A stretch of DNA of 64,000 nt from Mucor racemosus (GCA_027405735.1 JAPEHQ010000004.1:1798001-1862000), one strand, 5' to 3'. Counted from the stretch's first letter, positions 47,012 to 59,298 are shown. Notes: generated by a model from the sequence alone, not told the origin. Program-made: numbers and translations.

Positions 47012-48669
47012 ATGAATTCGTATGGTAAGAACTTGGTTTAAACTATCCAACAAATACTTATTGATACCGATCAGAACGATTCAATGCAATCCTAGAGATT
47101 GGTAAGGCTATAGAAAAAGGAACATCAGGACACAAAAAGAATTACTACGAAGCATGCCTTCAATATCAAAAGATACCATGTCATTTTTTTCGCGGAGAAG
47201 CTTATTATAGGGCTGGAAAATTAGTTATGAAAGGTGGTCATAATTTGGAGCAAGATTATAAGGTAGCAAAGTCGTTTTTTGACGACGCTTCTTCCAATGG
47301 AAATGGAAATGCTAGATATGAGTTAGGTCGCATGTATGAAAATGGCTGGGGAGTAAAAGTAGATTATTCAAGAGCAAAACGTCTCTACCATGGAGCTTTG
47401 GATTTAGGATGCTTCGAGGCTTCAAAGCGTATAGGAATATTGTTCTTGGAAGCACCTGAAGGGGTACTTTATGATATAGAAAGAGCTAGAAAATACCTCT
47501 CGATATACCAAGAGCATTTCCAAAGTGATGCAGAAACTTACTTGGCTCTAGGGCATTGTGAACGATTAAACTTCCGTACTAGAAACGCAACAGACCGTTA
47601 CTTGAAAGCAGAAAAACTAAAAGCAGGTTGTGCAAGTTACTGGATTGGATATATACAAGAAAACAATCATCCAGTGTCCAAATCAGATGCAGTCCAGTGG
47701 TATAAACATGGAAGCGTATTTAAAGATAGTAAATCTATGTTGCGCTTGGGTCAATTACATGTTTCTGGTAAACTCGTAGAAAAGGATATAAATGCCGCCC
47801 GTATACTGTTTGCGGACGCAGCTATGCTAGGTTTAGAAGATGCCAAGGATGAATTAAATAAATTGGATGCTGAAATTGCAAAGCAAAAAAAGGCCAACAA
47901 GGAGACGGCGAAGCAGGTTAATGAACCAAACAAGGCTATCGTAGACTCAGTGAACGAACCCAAAAAGGAAGAAGCAAAGATAGATAATGAACCAGTTAAA
48001 GCAGTAAGTGAATCAAGCAATGAGGCAGTGACTTTAGGAAACGAAGCAGTAAAGCAAGACAAAGTTAACAAGGTGGAAACACAGCCAACTGAGGATCAGC
48101 TTATCAAAATCATCCAAAAGCCAAGAAGACACCGAAATCCGGTTACGAACGATGGAGTAAGATGCGTTGTAAATGATAAATGCAAAACTGTTTTGAAAGA
48201 TTCATCGTATAATTACAGCGATAAAGGAAGAGGATATAAATTCAAGACAAGAACAGATATCAGAAACCAGTTTAAGAAAGCCGAGAGTCGCTCACCGCCA
48301 ACACAATTACAAAAGCTAGAATTCACAAACTTGGCATTACAATCAAGTCAAAACTACATAAAATCTGGTCTGGAGGCAACTAACGCATTCCTATTTAAAA
48401 ACATAATACGTTTAACATCAAAAGTCAGTAGAATTACACTTGAAAATGAAAAAAGCACAAATGCGATAAATTACAACAACCAAGAAATCGAAAAGAAATT
48501 CCAAGAGGTAGAGACCTTGGTAGACAGTAGATATAATGATATTTGCCAAAGATTAGAGGAACTGGAAAAAGAGTCTTTAAAGAAAGATGAAACCATCCAG
48601 TTGCTAATGGCAAAACTAAACTCTCAAAGCCAACAGTTGGAAAAATTGATGAGGTTTGTTGATGATTAG
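47012..48669 (+). CDS. SEL1-repeat protein with C-terminal coiled coil
   Basis: A 13-nt first exon (47012-47024, ATGAATTCGTATG with a GTAAGA donor) and a second exon 47075-48669 give 535 aa; without the first exon the frame has no Met before 47227. Residues about 15-230 contain SEL1-like repeats (RYELGRMYENGWGVKVDYSR, EASKRIGILFLEAPEG, SMLRLGQLHVSGKLVEKDIN). A Lys/Glu/Asn-rich linker with NEP/NEA repeats follows (KQVNEPNKAIV...VNEPKKEEAK), then a basic stretch, and a coiled coil over the last 130 residues (VSRITLENEKSTNAI...EELEKESLKKDE). SEL1 proteins serve as adaptors in signalling or ER quality control; the specific role is unknown. Many introns are absent compared with neighbours. Confidence 0.75.
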
Positions 48670-49264
48670 CCTGATTGACACTTGTAAAATAATATAAATA
48701 CCCCTCTCCCCCCCCCCATCCTCCACATACAGACATAAATTGTAATAAACAATCATTTCCAAATTGAGGTAATGCTAGTTTAAATTATACTAGCAAACAG
48801 CTTGGAAAATTGCTTGAAAACTTTCTTCAATTAATGAAGACTTCCTCAGCGCATGCTTCTTGATTTTCCCATTTACGACTAACAGAAAATTTAGATATGT
48901 AGCTACAAGTCTAATTTTATAAGAAAAACCTAGTATATTGTCGTATTTTAGATTTTTGATCTTGCAATCAATTTTACGTCGATTGTAGGCCAAAGCGCTC
49001 ATAATCTGATATGGTAAACTTTCACTATAAGACAGGTAGATTAACTATCAATACGGGTATCTCTTATTGTTCAAACTGTGTCAACACAAGGTTTTGCAAT
49101 TCGCTTGGATGATAGACATGCATTTGTATTCAATTATCCTCATGCTTGTTTCAGACCTATTAAAGCTATAGGTTAAAATTATACAAATAATAATAAATTC
49201 TTTATCTTCAATAGATACGGTTATACTCGATTTATTAATATACAATTATTATTGTTTATTATAT
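48670..49264. other. Convergent 3' flanks
   Basis: About 590 bp between two convergent genes, with a C-rich run (48699-48722) just after the SEL1 stop. No gene is seen. Confidence 0.45.
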
Positions 49265-50441
49265 TCACATAGGAATAAGATTACGTGGAATGTATGGTTC
49301 TTCCAAATATTTGATATCCTCTTCACTCAACTTTAAATCAAGCGAACCGATAATATCATACAAGTTTTCTTCACGAGATACACCGACAATAGGACTAGTA
49401 CAATGAGATTTTGACAACATCCAAGCTAATGAAATTTGTGCTTCAGAATGACCCAATTTCTCTGCTAATCTAGCAACTCGATCAATAATTTCATTGTTAC
49501 TTTCAAGTTCTTTTTGGAAATAGATCTTGATCAGAGGATCACTCTCACTTCTAGCTGTCTGTCTTTTGCTACCACCAATCAATAAACCTCTAGCTAAAGG
49601 AGACCAATGAATGTTGGCAATGCCACTGTCCAAACAGTATGGAATCATCTCACGCTCCTCCTCGCGATACAACAAATTGTAGCAATTTTGCATACTAACA
49701 AACTTGGCCCAACCATTCTTTTCAGCAATGCGATTAGCCTTTTGGAACTCCCAGGCATGACAAGAACTACAACCGATATATCTGACCTTTCCGGATCGGA
49801 CAAGGTCATTCAATGCTTCCATTGTTTCCTCGATAGGTGTATTCTGAAATATAGTAAATTTAGTATCTGTTTCTAATAAAGAATTGTAGCATAATAATTA
49901 TATACCTTATCGAAACGATGAATTTGATAGAGATCAAGATAGTCGAGATTGAGTCTTTTTAAAGAGGCATCAACAGCATCAAAGATATGCTTGCGAGATA
50001 AACCATAACTATTCACAAATTCGGGACTCTCGGCTAAATTTTTGCCTCGGGGAGTAAAAGAAAGATCATCCTCTACAGTCAAGAAAAACACCTTGCTAGC
50101 AACTACAATATTTGAACGAGGCATGTTGAACTTTTTAATAGCTTTACCCAAGATGCGTTCACTTTCACCATTAGAGTAAACATTTGCTGTATCGAAAAAG
50201 TTAATTCCTGCATCAAATGCTTTGCCAATAAGTTCAAGAGATTCTTCTTCATCCTTGACCCAAGGCTGCCACTTTGAAGAACCATAAGACATACAACCCA
50301 ATGAGAAACGCGAAACCTAAATGGGAAACAGATGTTAGTGTTTGCTTACTATTATAAGATCTTTCTTTGTCTTTAACTTACACGCATACCAGTGTTGCCT
50401 AAGCGAACATATTCCATTCTAGGGAGATTAGAAGGAGCCAT
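49265..50441 (-). CDS. Aldo/keto reductase, paralogue 1
   Basis: Three exons (50441-50382, 50316-49906, 49843-49265) give 349 aa. The AKR catalytic tetrad is present: Asp in NFFDTAN, Tyr in VYSNG, Lys in VVASKVF and His in YQIHRFD. The NADPH-binding end reads SPIVGVSREENLYD. The overall sequence MEYVRLGNTGMRVSRFSLGC belongs to the YajO/aryl-alcohol dehydrogenase-like AKR group, which reduces aldehydes and ketones with NADPH in the cytosol. It is head-to-head with paralogue 2 at 50980; intron positions are the same (after GNTGMR and after HRFDK). The insert FLTVEDDLSFTPRGKN is lineage-specific. Confidence 0.9.
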
Positions 50442-50511
50442 TTGTGTTGTATTTGGTTGTTGACAAAGAAGAAAAATTGTAGTAGGACATCCATTTATTT
50501 ATTTTTACAGG

Positions 50512-50679
50512 CTACTTATTGCCAAGTTTCTGATAGATCAAAGAATCGGATGGATCGGTCATTCTCAATTTAGAACCCTTTTTGCGTAAGCGTTTTCCCA
50601 ATTGGGACATTTCAATCATATCTCTATCAACTCTTTTCAATTCTGACCCTTTCAAAATGATACGCCGAGAGATAAACAT
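50512..50679 (-). CDS. Small ORF, 55 aa, basic protein
   Basis: An intronless frame from ATG (50679) to TAG (50512-50514): MFISRRIILKGSELKRVDRD, then EMSQLGKRLRKKGSKLRM and TDPSDSLIYQKLGNK. The codon choice and charged, helix-friendly composition look genuine. It lies 70 bp upstream of the aldo/keto reductase on the same strand and 300 bp from the divergent paralogue. It could be an independent small protein or the last exon of an undetected gene, because no upstream exon was found. Confidence 0.5.
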   Translation of the reverse strand: MFISRRIILKGSELKRVDRDMIEMSQLGKRLRKKGSKLRMTDPSDSLIYQKLGNK

Positions 50680-50979
50680 TAGCCTGAATTGGCTATCTAG
50701 TACTATAAAACCCTAGAATTGACTGATATGATATATTTTTAAAGACACTTGCTCTCATTATGGCGTATTATTCAGTGATGTATTGACATATTTGATTTCC
50801 AAAAATGTAAATTGAATTCATGCGGGGAAACTTTTTCCGTTATAAAAATGGAAACTGTAAACGTAATTTGGTTTACAAATCAAGACGAAGGTTTCGCACT
50901 AAGATGCCAAAACAAAAACACATAAAAATATCGCAATCTGAACAATTAATTTAACTATTAATCATCAATAATAATAATA
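50680..50979. promoter_or_regulatory. Divergent upstream region of the small ORF and aldo/keto reductase 2
   Basis: 300 bp between opposite start codons. An AAT trinucleotide run (50966-50979) touches the reductase ATG. No other feature. Confidence 0.4.
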
Positions 50980-52132
50980 ATGTCTTCAACAAGTAATACA
51001 TCTTCTTTGCCTAAAATGCAGTATGTTCGTCTCGGAAACACTGGATTGAGAGTAGGTAAAATCATAGGCAATGATGATAATGTCCTCTAATTGTGTTTAT
51101 AGGTTTCGCGTCTTTGTCTTGGCTGCATGTCTTTTGGTTTATCAGCTTGGAGTCCTTGGATTAAGGAAGAAGAGGAATCAATTAAAATTATTCAAGAAGC
51201 CTATAAATTGGGTATCAATTTCTTTGATACTGCAGATACATACTCTAATGGTGTAAGCGAAGAGATTCTCGGAAAGGCTATCAAAGGAATGGATAGATCT
51301 CGTATTGTTATTGCTACCAAGGTATTTGGTCCTGTATTTGATGATACCTCTCGTCAAGATCGTACTGGTATTAACGAAGATCCTACAATGGTAAATCGCA
51401 TTGGTTTGTCTAGAAAACACATTTTCGATGCTGTCGATGCTTCTTTGAAAAGACTTGATGTTGACTATATCGATCTTTACCAAATTCATCGTTTAGATAA
51501 AGTATGTATTAACGTATTTTGTAATATTTATCCTATGGCTCATCATGTATAAATAGGATACTCCCATGGAAGAAATTATGGAAGCATTGAATGATCTTGT
51601 TCGTTCTGGAAAAGTCAGATACATTGGTGCCAGTAGTATGGATACATGGCAGTTCCAAAAGCTCAACACTATTGCTGAAAAGAATGGTTGGGCCAAGTTT
51701 ATCTCGATGCAAAATTTGTATAATTTATTATACCGTGAAGAAGAGAGAGAAATGGCACCTTACTCGTCAGATGCTGGTGTTGGATGGATTCCTTGGTCTC
51801 CTCTTGCTATGGGTGAACTCACTGGTAAAAACAGATCTACCACCCGTTCTAATTCCAGATTCACAATGGTTATGTTTAATTCGACAAGAGATGAAGTAGC
51901 CAACACTACCATTATTGACAGAGTTCAAGAGATTGCTCAAAAGTATAATGTAACCAGTGCTCAAGTAGCTATTGCTTGGGAATTTACAAAATCTTATGTT
52001 TCGTCTCCTATCGTTGGTGTTTCTCGCATTGAGCAACTTCATGATTTGATCAAATCTTTAAATGTCAAACTCACTGAAGAGGATGTCAAATACCTTGAAG
52101 AACCTTACAATCCCAAAGGAAAACTCCTTTAA
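50980..52132 (+). CDS. Aldo/keto reductase, paralogue 2
   Basis: Three exons (50980-51051, 51103-51501, 51557-52132) give 348 aa. The tetrad is complete: FFDTADTYSNG (Asp, Tyr), VIATKVF (Lys), YQIHRLD (His). Long stretches match paralogue 1 exactly, for instance GLSRKHIFDAVDASLKRL, EALNDLVRSGKVRYIG and NLLYREEERE. Introns interrupt the same codons, so the two arose by duplication with inversion. NADPH-dependent carbonyl reduction is expected; substrate differences would lie in the diverged loop FNSTRDEVANTT versus IYFQKELESNNE. The first donor is GTAGGT. Confidence 0.9.
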
Positions 52133-53062
52133 AAAAAAGGTCTATAGATCTGTAACAGATTTATAAATTTACGTAAATAAAACTACATACGCTCCTTATA
52201 TTTGCCTTTAATTTAAATATGTATTCCTTGTGTTATCATTATTACTAATATAAGATGAAGTCTTTTCATTGCTAAAATCAAATCTTAACCTCAAGATGAA
52301 AATATACATTCAATATTAAATATATATATATATATATATATATAGCATATGAAAATTTAAGATTTCGTTATAGAACTGGAAAAATGCTTGCAATCAATGA
52401 ATATTGATCTCAACGGTCTGCAAAATTCAATAATATATACTACAGTTATATACAACAGTATCCAGAATTCAAATTTTATCGTCCCATTGATTTTCTGATT
52501 AAGTCATAAGGATCGGATCAAATCCCTACTTTTTTTAGTGGGGGTTTTGACTTTGCAGACTGTTTCAAATTAGAAATAGTATTGCAGCCATATGTACTTC
52601 ATTTTTTTAAGAGATACTAGCACTGTTTAAAAGAAGAGATAGTCTCTACTGTTATGTCAATATCATATCCTAGGTCGCACATTCAAGGTCGCAGCCAATA
52701 TTCGGTATTATAGTAAATCAACAGGTGTACACGTTGATTTACATGCGTCTTAGTAAATTGGTGTAATGTTCTTAGATAGTAATTTTGTGTAATAGTTATA
52801 ATGAAAAGTATATAAATACATCCAGAGGATGTATTATTAATAAAAAGTGTAATATTTTGGCAAGATTATTTCTTAAGACCGTTTTGACATTTCATCTACA
52901 ATGTTCTTTGTAATATTCTATTAAACATTGAAATAGATGATTAATTTGCTAAATTTCGTTTAAGCAGGAGAAAAGACTTTTGTTTTCAAAACAAAATATC
53001 CAAAAATCCTTCAAAAACGGTAATTAGCTAATGAAATCAAGATATGTTCTTTGTACATCTAC
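52133..53062. other. Gene-poor stretch with hairpin and TA repeat
   Basis: 3' flank of the reductase, a TA run (52319-52344) and a perfect 10-bp inverted repeat with a 10-base loop at 52713-52742 (GTAAATCAAC / GTTGATTTAC). No gene is recognised. Confidence 0.45.
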
Positions 53063-53070
53063 TGTTTATC

Positions 53071-53434
53071 TAGGAATGGGCTTCGATTCGAGTTTGTATC
53101 GAGTTTTAACGGAAACGGCCATTCGATTCGAGTTGGAAAACGGCCCGTTTTTTTGTAACCCAGATAAAAAACGGGGTGGGAGCAAGTATTGGTTTGCCTT
53201 AAGGAGGCTGCTAATAGCAACCTTGTCAAGTTAATATGGGATTATAAATTGATAATAACATATTTGACAGTTTCATAACTTGAAGTATTTTTTCAATCCT
53301 GTTTTCGAGTTTAGCTGACAAAAAAAAAAAAGGAAGAAACTCGAATACCCTCATTCGAGTTTGCATAAAAAACGGCCCGTTAAAGCAGTCAAACTCGGTT
53401 AACCGTAATACGATGCGTTGTTTGTGAAATCCTA
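53071..53434. mobile_element. hAT-like MITE, 364 bp, with 8-bp target duplication
   Basis: Exact 8-bp duplication TGTTTATC at 53063-53070 and 53435-53442. The ends are TAGGAATGGGC and GAAATCCTA (inverted TAGGATTTC). Inside, CGAGTTT/AAACTCG words and two AACGGCCCGTT-type palindromes recur. No transposase. The 8-bp duplication points to hAT. Confidence 0.65.
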
Positions 53435-53442
53435 TGTTTATC

Positions 53443-54154
53443 AAGCGCAAATTTAAAATTCAATTTTAAACCATTATTTGATATTATAAAAGCTTTCAAA
53501 AAGTATTTGAAACAATGCATACAAAATAGTTTAAATAGGTACGAGTTTTCATAACTCCATTTCCACAGCCCCTCGGGGAGGCTAAACCTTTTGCAATTCT
53601 GTAGCTCAACATTAGAAGTACCTGTCATTGTAACGGGACGTCATTTGGGCTCATATTTGTTAAGAACTGGTGAGCATACTGACCTTAATAGGCGTAAAAA
53701 AAAATAGCAGATAACTAACTTGTTGTTCAAATTTGCCAAATGCACAATGACCCATGGAAGTTGGTATCCGGAATACCTGCAGTACCTATTCATACGTATA
53801 CCCATAAAAAGTAGCAGATTATTTAGATTAGTATCCATAGAGATCGTATTTAAGTTGTTTTCAATAAAAGTTCGCAGTAAGCTATAAGTGCACTTTCGTG
53901 ATGATTTTCTCGACACGCAGTAGGTTGTAGACGTTAGCCTTTGCAATCAGCGTGTTACATATGTGTCCCTACTCTCACGTAATGTTGGAAGTTGTTTGGA
54001 TTGAAATTCGCTTAAATAAGGCTTCTGTTATCGATTTTTTACGGCTGTAAAAAGTAGGTTTCAGATGAATTTTAAATGGGTTTTGAATGTTTTCGCCCAA
54101 TATTCAACCGAATTACGTAAAATCTTTACATCAAATAGATCCACGTCCGCATTA
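53443..54154 (-). pseudogene. Possible coding remnants, minus strand
   Basis: Two frames look protein-like on the minus strand. 53946-53641 contains RYCRYSGYQLPWVIVHLANL. 53628-53389 contains TSNVELQNCKRFSLPEGLWK, but its last part runs into the hAT-like element. They are not joinable into one protein. They are noted as weak evidence of a decayed gene. Confidence 0.2.
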
Positions 54155-55285
54155 CTCTGCTTTTTTTTTTTAGCAAAAAACATTGATTTTTCATCGAGAT
54201 AATCAAAATAATAATTCTTATCACAGCTTAAAACCTATTATAACGGTGTTCCAAAATTTATTTTAAAAAATGGACGAAAAAAGATGAAAAAAACAAAATC
54301 GTTTAAATGCTCCTGAACTGCAAAGTAAGTTGAACTAGCGTATTAAATAGTCTTTGTACAGTTTTGGATTTTGCATCCATATAAGTAAAAATCAAAAAAA
54401 TATTCCACATTAAATTTTGCGTAAAAAGCAATTGAAATTTTAGAGGGTTTTTGAAGATACACATCACTTTTTATAAGCATATTTGGTATATAAGTAATTG
54501 AAATAATGCGCAAAAACATTATCTATCGATCAAGCTGTTTTTGAACCTTTTAGCTGCATTTTTCATAGAGAAAACAAGATTTTTGTCCAATTTTTTTCAG
54601 ATTCAGAATTTGGGATGAGGGTATATAAGGGAAAAATGGATGCTAGAAATGAAGGTATCTTTTTGTACACATTTTTAAGAATATCTCCACGAAAAATCAA
54701 TATTTTGAAAACCCCTAAATTGGGCCCGGCAGAGCTCAACGAGCTTGATGACATGAGTAAGAAAAAACTGTTACTCAATTTAACAAATATTTTGAAACCT
54801 ACTATAGAAATGCCAAAAAAAAATGAAAAAATAAAAGTGCTCAAAATTTTTTTATATTACAATATGTTATAGAGCACTTCAAAACAAGTAAGTTTCATTA
54901 TTAAAAAGTGTTAGTATAACTTAATTGTTTCTAGAGATATGAAGCCTCAAAGTTTTCAATCCGCTAGCAGTGAAATACGCGTAAATAGTCTGAAACATTA
55001 GCATTGAAGAATTAATACCAACTGCAAAAAATAGGATATTTCCGGATACTTGTTTTTGGATTAAAGGTGAGCATCTCAGGTACATTGGCATAAATTTTTT
55101 TCTTTGGTGTTCTTTAGTAAAAACAAAAAGTAGAGCAGGGATGAAAAATGAGACACATTTTTCAAGAAAAAAGCAGTGAATTTTACGCGTTTTTGAGTCT
55201 TTCGTGAGATATAAAATAAAATTAGGAATAGGGAACATGATGCGACTGATTTATATTTATTTAGCAATGCCTAATGTATATATTA
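54155..55285 (-). repeat. Dispersed repeat family A, copy 3 (inverted)
   Basis: Reverse complement of the copy 1/copy 2 sequence. It keeps the TCTCGATGAAAAATC block at its far end as in copy 1, and adjoins repeat F as in copy 2. On the plus strand it carries the longest version of the family's shared frame (54615-54872: MRVYKGKMDARNEGIFLYTF...ILKPTIEMPKKNEK). Confidence 0.75.
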
Positions 55286-56690
55286 AAAGGTGTTTAATAT
55301 GAGATTAATTATAGAAAGAAAGCATGCTCCGATTTTGAAAATTCAAATTTAATATGAGAACTCATTTTAACTTATCGAGCGTAGTTCCTTCGTGTACTGC
55401 AGCAAGTCAAAATAGGTTGTGAAGTTGTGAAGGACAGAACCAACAAAATAAATTGTAATTTTTTATTGATTAATTAGTAAAAAAAATATTTACATAAATT
55501 ACCATGGAGTGTGATTGTTTAGCGTTTACATAGAAAAAAATCTAAAAATCAATTTTTATTATTTATACTGTATTAGCAAATATTGTTTTTCTGTGGAGAT
55601 CGGACGAGATATGATATTTTTAACATTGATGACCGTAACTTTTATAGATTATAAAACTTTTGTTATTATATATATATACACGTTTATCTACTACTAAATT
55701 TTTGCATATATACGTAGCGCTATCCTGTATATATTGATCATATGCTCACTGGAAACTTCAGTTATATTTTCAAGTGAAATAAAGTCAGCTTTGCATTATT
55801 GTACCTAGCATAATAATTACATGATATAGGAGGGCAAAAATCACAGGTTTTTTTTTTGTATTTCTGTCAGGAATAAAGATTTTTTTGCAAACCAAATTGC
55901 TACTAATACTCAGCAAATAGCAGTAATATATCCAAAAGAAAACAAAATATGGTCAAATTACTCAATACTGCACAAATCAAGAAAAACAAAATAACAGATA
56001 AGTAGAAGGACGGCAATTAAAAAAAGCAAACATAGAGGGAACGGTTGTCTTAGTTGCCAGACTTATGCGCTTTACAGCTAGTTCAAGCAGAGAGGTTGTG
56101 CGTTCGAAACTCATGTAAACGGATTTTCTTCTGAACTTGTGTTTGCCGGGCTAGAAGCGCACCTAATCACCCCCTCGCCTTTTTTTTCGTTTTACCTTTC
56201 CACGCACAGCTTTCAAAAGACTACCAATTATTTTCTTCTTTTCCCTACTCCAGTATTTTTAGAACTATTTCGAAAATCCATTTTCTTCATGAATATCTTA
56301 TTTTACAACCATAGAAGATTCGACAAAAATAGACACATTCTGCATGCAATAATTTAGTGATGCAGTAAACTGTATTGTAGGCCTACTACTGTCTGTAGTA
56401 TATTTTGATTTTGGTTTCATTTAGTAAGTAACAAATAGAGTATTACTAATTGTAACATAAAAGCATACACAATGGAATATATTTAGTCATTTTTCAGAAA
56501 GACTTGAAAAGAGCTCAGCAAATAACATCGTCAATCATATTTGGATTTCTATCAGTTCCTGCTTCAGTCATTATCAGTTAGAAATTGGAATGTCACCAAC
56601 GTTAACTTATCCTTAAAAATGGACTTCAGGATAATTATTTCTGCATGAACAATACTACTAAAGGCATATCACTCTTCACTCAAGAATCAC
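55286..56690 (-). repeat. Dispersed repeat family F, copy 2 (inverted)
   Basis: Reverse complement of 17766-19234 over nearly the whole length, including the tRNA-like segment at 56040-56125. The copies differ by scattered substitutions and small indels. Confidence 0.7.
56040..56186 (+). repeat. tRNA-derived SINE-like segment
   Basis: A-box-like TAGTTGCCAGACTT at 56051 and B-box-like GCGTTCGAAACTC at 56099 with tRNA-like spacing. A run of eight T at about 56179-56186 could end a pol III transcript. The cloverleaf does not close cleanly. The sister copy is at 18404-18480. Confidence 0.4.
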
Positions 56691-57602
56691 TTTATGTTGT
56701 ATGCCACCAAGTACCATTCAATGTTATCACCTTCTACAGTATCAATACATTTTACAATCTATTGACTACAACATGTATTTGTGATGCCAGGAGATTATAT
56801 CAATCTCAAAGCTAAAATATGTACTAAATCATTTAATGAAAATAAAGGAAAACTGTTATAAAATGAAAGAACACACTAAAACTAAAGAACTTTATTAAAA
56901 GATCGAAATATCTTCTTTTATATTCACATTCTCTAATTATATCACTAGTCTCAAATGAGTCTATTTACAGTATATACTGTGTATATATATATATATATAT
57001 ATATATCCAATCAAGTCTAGGTCACACACACTAGTTCCACATTCCTGTATAATAAACTGAGCTTTATAACATAATACACAGCAATGTAAAGCTTAAAATA
57101 TCAAACTGTGTCGTAATCTTAATCGAGGATTGAACCCAGATCAGTGGTGGATGCAACAGTATTGAAGAGCAAAGTCTTGATAACGAACATCAGAAGCTCC
57201 TAGCGTACTAAGTTTAATCCATCAATTACCAAAAACGCTTGGACCTCAATTATGAAACCATATTATTTCATCCCAGCGATTAATCAATCAAGTAGCTATC
57301 AAATCAATATCCAAGCATATTTAGCGCAGCATTAAAACAAGGCAACCCACAAGCTCGGCAAGCACAGTTAAATTATGATTGATCCATTTCAATCCATAGA
57401 TTACTATCAAACAGATCTAATGGTTCAATAGTGTCTTAAATTACATCTCAGGATCTCAATGTGAAATCAATATAAAAGGCCATACTTTTATATCTAAATA
57501 AGCGATATTTTGTTTTTATTATGCAGTTGAAGAACTGATTCGTTACTTATTCTCTTTTAATTGTATTCGTTTTTAAGTATTATTCATCAAATCTGAAAAT
57601 AT
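56691..57602 (+). repeat. Repeat family D, copy 3 (partial, interrupted by an LTR)
   Basis: 56691-56779 and 57159-57602 correspond to D at about 37013-37095 and 37095-37575. The break is exactly the LTR at 56780-57158. It passes directly into repeat C at about 57603. Confidence 0.7.
56780..57158 (+). mobile_element. Solo LTR (379 bp) with target duplication GTATT
   Basis: It begins TGTGATGCCAGGAG and ends GGTGGATGCAACA, flanked by GTATT at 56775-56779 and 57159-57163. The same place in D copy 2 (37093-37097) has one GTATT, an empty site. Its last ten bases equal those of the 12310 LTR, suggesting related elements. It contains a TA run (56981-57006). Confidence 0.85.
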
Positions 57603-59298
57603 ACGACAGTTTTAAATAAAAAAGCATTTTTTTAAAACTTTTCTTATATTTAACCATGTACGGTCTGAAAATTCAGTTTTTGTAGCGGACATTTTTCGGG
57701 GCTCATTTTATCCTTACCAACCCTCATGATTTTCATCAAAAAACAAAAAAATCAAATTTTGATACCAAAATCAACGTTTAAATGTACTACATTGTGAGAG
57801 AAAATGGTAGCCATGACTAATACACATGTTATAAAAGCTTAATATTAAATGTTAAGTAATAAAACTTTGTACTTTTGGCCCAAAAACGGATTTTTGATTA
57901 AAGGATTCTCATCTAATATTTTGCAATAAAAATGTTTATTATTTTTTATTGAGCAAATAGAGCGCTAAATTCTGTATATGTGTATATTTTTTGTTTTTAT
58001 GGTTGGTAGTATAATTAACTTTAGATTTGCAAAAACAGAAAAAAAAAATTAAAAAATGTCAAAATTGATGATCCGGACAAAAATAATTTTCTAAATTAAT
58101 ATTCCGCTTATTAGCCTTGTAAGTCTTAAAAATAAGATATTTTATTATACTTGAGAACTTTTTCAAGAATTTACAATGCTATACCCACTTGATTCAAGCT
58201 TATTACTGTAAACCTTTATACATGCTAATATTGTGTGGTAGTTTATTTGATGATAATATAATCTTACTTTATAATTATTGCGCTAGAGGTGATTTACATT
58301 CAGTTTTAGTCTTACCCCTCCAACATCCTAAACATAAACATGGCCATCACTGGGACCTATTACCACCTTTTTACCCTCTTTGTCCCAAGCCAATTTATTC
58401 CATGATTTACCAGAACAAACTTACTTTTGACCTATAAAAATTAATTTATTAGTAAAATAAATTATTAATAACAAGCTAATGAGTAATAATTATGGTGTAC
58501 CTTTGATAGTTGGTAGTGATATACAAGACAACATCTTGTTTTCCTCTTCTTAGCTGTTGTCTACTAAATAGAAATAAATGCTTTTTAGAAACTAAATAGA
58601 CAAACATGAGTTTATTCATTCATTCATTCAACTTAAGTCAATGCTATACATAATTTTACAATCACCAGTTTTTCTGCAGGTAGATATCGACTTTAGACCA
58701 AATAATTATTGATTATAACGTAGATAATGGAAAAAAATGATTAAGTACTGGATGCTTTTTTTGTTTGAGAAAAATATTATAACACGCCCTAAAATCAACA
58801 GTTAATAATTTATTTTCAAATAAACAATAGGAAAAACATGTACTTGTACATGCTACTTGATTTCAGTTTATAAAAAAATATTAGTCTTTTTGTTGTAGTT
58901 TAAACGTAAATAAAAGAGCTGAGGAAAGAGTAGGGAAGAAAAACAATTTTGTGTGTTACAAACAGGAATTTACAAAGGCATAAATACTTTTAGTGTTACC
59001 AAACAGGTTGTTGTCGTTGTTTCCATTTGGTCCCGGAAAGAAGAACATGGGCACAACTGTTTCAAAAACCCCAAATTTCAAATTGATATATCTCGTCAAT
59101 AAGGCAATTCTGTTGAATCAGAGTAACTCACATCTGTTTTAAACCATTCAAATCATCTTTGCTATTAATTATATATACTATGATTGATATACTTTAATAA
59201 GATGACTAAAAAAACCTTGATCTCATTGCTCTGCTCATCTGGGCTACCTGATCTGCACAAAATGTTTTATTCTACCCATCTGTGCAGATAATTATGCC
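57603..59298 (+). repeat. Dispersed repeat family C, copy 2
   Basis: Same orientation and order as 15905-17615. The shared sequence continues after the LTR at 59299-59858 with CATGGGAAGCATAGTTCGG, which in copy 1 follows directly. Confidence 0.75.
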
